The position numbers and the translations under genes were made by a program. This document shows positions 4,255-5,843 of a stretch of DNA of 5,843 nt, piece after piece (position 1 is the first letter of the stretch; every line of letters begins with the position of its first letter). This DNA is from Planctomycetota bacterium (lineage in GTDB: Bacteria; Planctomycetota; Phycisphaerae; UBA1845; UTPLA1). The notes under the pieces are model-generated. The model was given only the letters and a program-made list of their open reading frames with translations. It searched no databases and was not told the origin of the DNA. The stretch covers positions 1 through 5,843 of the forward strand of contig JAPULF010000539.1 in the NCBI GenBank assembly GCA_027295245.1. Direction: 5' to 3'.

Positions 4255-5843
4255 CTAGCGATCTTGCGGCGGCCAGAAAACGAAGTCGTCGGACGCGTTC
4301 GAATCGTCGGTTCCCCGTCCCCACCTTCGATGATGAACACCGCCGTCATCGCGCCCGTTGTCCGACTTGGAGTAAAGAAGCGGCCCCTCGGCCGTCAGTC
4401 GATAAGCGAAATCCTCGCCGCTGAACGGGTCCGTGCGCACCGATCCTGCGTACCGTTCCGGCAACTCGTCCAGCGACGCCGGCCAGTTGCCCGTGCGGGA
4501 CTTGTGCAGGTGGATGGCAAATGTCAATTGCGTCGCCCGCCGCGAAGCCTCGTATTGCGCGGAAAGGGCATAGACGCGCGATAGCGACGGCGCGATTTGC
4601 TTGGCCACGTAGTTGCCCTCGACAAACGACCGCTGAACCCGATCCAGGTCGGCAGGCCGAACCTCCGGGTAGCCGCGCCGCACCATGTCGGCATATTCTC
4701 GATAGTAATCGCGAAACCCCTGAAGCGTACCCTCGGCCGTCGTCTGCGCCAGCTCCTCTTCGGTCGGTGGCGGAAACATCCACTCCTCCGAATCGTACGC
4801 CTTGTTGAATTCCGCGATCCGTTCCGGGTTCAGGCTCGGCTCCCGATCCGGAGACACCGGACCGAACACGTATTGGGTCACATCCATCGAACTCATCAAT
4901 TCGCCTCGTACCCAATCCCCCGCATCGGGCAAGGGCCGGTCCTTTTTGGCCAACAACTCGATAGCGGTCTCCATCTGTTCGGGGCTGAAGACCTCGTGCT
5001 TCAAGGCCTGCATGGCGCTTTCGTGAATCATTTTTTTTTCCGCAATGCTGACGAGCTTCTCGATGAGATACTCGCCATTCGCATAGTGCTCCGCGCTGCT
5101 CAGACAGGTGTCGAACGCTTCCAACATCAAATCGGGATCCGGGCGCCCTTCCGGAGCCCGCCACGCATCGGACAGCACCTGTTTGACGAGCTTTCGCTGA
5201 CCGGACAGGTGAGGCAACAGGATGTTCAACAGCAAATCGTTCGGGCTGTCCTCCGGGTAAAAAGGCTCGGTCACGTAATTCGGAACGGCCGCAGCCTCGG
5301 AAAAAAGACCGAGCAATTCGCTGCCCGCCTGCGTTGATGCGTCCCAGTCAGGGTGCTCGGCCGGGTCCCACGGGCCCGGCGGACCCGCGTGCGAAGCGTC
5401 GGAATACATATTCACCAGGTCCGGCCACACCGGCTTGTCCCCCGGATCGTCGCCCGGATATGGCATAAGCCGTCTGTAATAATCGGCCGCATTGTCGTTC
5501 GCCGGTATCGAGGCGTACCTCTCTTCCAGCCAGCGTCGGTAGTTGACGGGATGTCGAAAGTCCGGGATCGGCAAACCGTCTTCGGTATATACCGGCTCGA
5601 AGTCGACCGAATTCCGATCCGAATCCACTCCGTCAATCAATTCGGCCTGCTCCAAGACATCGGCGGCCTCGCTTTCCTGTTCGCCTGTCGCATCCTCTGA
5701 TCCGGCCGACAACGCGTCGCCATCGCCGTCTCCGATTTCCAAGCCCGCACCAGGACCCTCTTCCAAGCCTATCGTTGATGAATCCGACGGACCGCCTTCC
5801 TCGGCCGTCGGGCCGTCTAAGGATGACCCGACATCCTCCGCGC
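4255..5843 (-). CDS. Large acidic protein with a GspG-like C-terminal domain (5' end outside the window)
   Basis: The frame is open from the right edge to TAG at 4257-4255, giving 528 visible residues. The first possible start inside is a TTG at 5766, but the same frame continues upstream with the same acidic composition to the edge, so the true start is almost certainly outside. Residues 1-75 contain 23 Asp/Glu and no Lys, Arg or His: a disordered acidic linker. A mostly helical middle (about 95-400) shows no domain I recognise. The C-terminal 110 residues match a tail common in secreted planctomycete proteins and similar to the soluble part of type II secretion pseudopilin GspG: a helix (ATQLTFAIHLHKSRTG), NWPASLDEL, TDPFSGEDFAYRL, LLYSKSDNGRDDGG and finally SDDFVFWPP. 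In GspG this loop binds calcium; the DNGRDDGG and DD residues could do so here. No prepilin N-terminus is visible. Such proteins usually have an N-terminal membrane anchor, which would lie beyond the edge. Function unknown. Confidence 0.85.
   Translation of the reverse strand, partial: AEDVGSSLDGPTAEEGGPSDSSTIGLEEGPGAGLEIGDGDGDALSAGSEDATGEQESEAADVLEQAELIDGVDSDRNSVDFEPVYTEDGLPIPDFRHPVNYRRWLEERYASIPANDNAADYYRRLMPYPGDDPGDKPVWPDLVNMYSDASHAGPPGPWDPAEHPDWDASTQAGSELLGLFSEAAAVPNYVTEPFYPEDSPNDLLLNILLPHLSGQRKLVKQVLSDAWRAPEGRPDPDLMLEAFDTCLSSAEHYANGEYLIEKLVSIAEKKMIHESAMQALKHEVFSPEQMETAIELLAKKDRPLPDAGDWVRGELMSSMDVTQYVFGPVSPDREPSLNPERIAEFNKAYDSEEWMFPPPTEEELAQTTAEGTLQGFRDYYREYADMVRRGYPEVRPADLDRVQRSFVEGNYVAKQIAPSLSRVYALSAQYEASRRATQLTFAIHLHKSRTGNWPASLDELPERYAGSVRTDPFSGEDFAYRLTAEGPLLYSKSDNGRDDGGVHHRRWGRGTDDSNASDDFVFWPPQDR
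5031..5039 (-). other. A9 homopolymer inside the acidic-protein gene
   Basis: On the coding strand the codons GAA AAA AAA ATG make nine consecutive A residues, encoding Glu-Lys-Lys-Met (Lys 269-270 of the visible protein). The protein reads sensibly on both sides, so there is no sign of a sequencing frameshift. Runs of this length in G+C-rich genes are known sites of transcriptional or ribosomal slippage; whether it happens here cannot be told from sequence. Confidence 0.5.

Noticed and set aside
3998..4324. Minus-strand open frame of 108 codons across the convergent spacer
   Set aside because: It overlaps both neighbouring genes, has no clear ribosome site, and shows no recognisable motif.
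3319..4584. 421-codon plus-strand frame beginning at ATG 3319
   Set aside because: Its ATG lies at the predicted -10 box, it reads the zinc-ribbon gene in the wrong frame, and it runs into the antisense of the acidic-protein gene. The translation is Arg-rich without any domain.
4346..5164. 272-codon minus-strand alternative frame within the acidic-protein gene
   Set aside because: Not a gene in its own right: Arg/Gly/Ala-rich, no domain. It is kept only as context for the A9 slippage idea.

Overview
The window is about 60% G+C and reads as chromosomal DNA from a planctomycete-type bacterium. Three protein signatures point that way: a zinc-ribbon membrane protein with the segment CLGCGYNLRGL followed by CPEC, a long protein ending in a GspG-like tail (DPFSGEDFAYRL, then LLYSKSDNGRDDGG, then DDFVFWPP), and a large membrane protein combining a von Willebrand factor A (VWA) domain with a glutamine-amidotransferase-like domain. 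All three are types I associate with Planctomycetota. No marker gene in the window fixes a lower rank.

Layout from left to right. Bases 1-139 (minus) hold the first 46 codons of a gene that leaves the left edge; its start resembles the N-terminal region of MEMO1 / AmmeMemoRadiSam protein B proteins. Bases 191-2662 (minus) encode the 823-residue VWA protein, predicted to be anchored by four N-terminal helices and one C-terminal helix. A 150-base gap with a terminator-like hairpin separates it from a complete EIIA-Ntr (PtsN-type) phosphocarrier at 2813-3274 (minus). Divergent from that gene, 3356-4081 (plus) encodes the zinc-ribbon, four-helix membrane protein. After a 173-base convergent gap, 4255-5843 (minus) is the 3' part of a large acidic protein whose start lies beyond the right edge.

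What links the genes. The EIIA and zinc-ribbon genes are separated by only 81 bases and appear to share one AT-rich core: the palindrome ATTATAAT supplies a perfect TATAAT on each strand and sits inside a 7-base inverted repeat. This is the most interesting regulatory signal in the window. The VWA gene, with the MEMO-like gene 51 bases downstream, could be a minus-strand unit that follows ptsN, possibly separated from it by the terminator. No MoxR ATPase or DUF58 gene, the usual partners of such VWA proteins, lies here.

I see no RNA genes, CRISPR array, insertion sequence or phage gene. The content looks like ordinary planctomycete chromosome carrying several poorly characterised families, not an obvious defence or mobile system.
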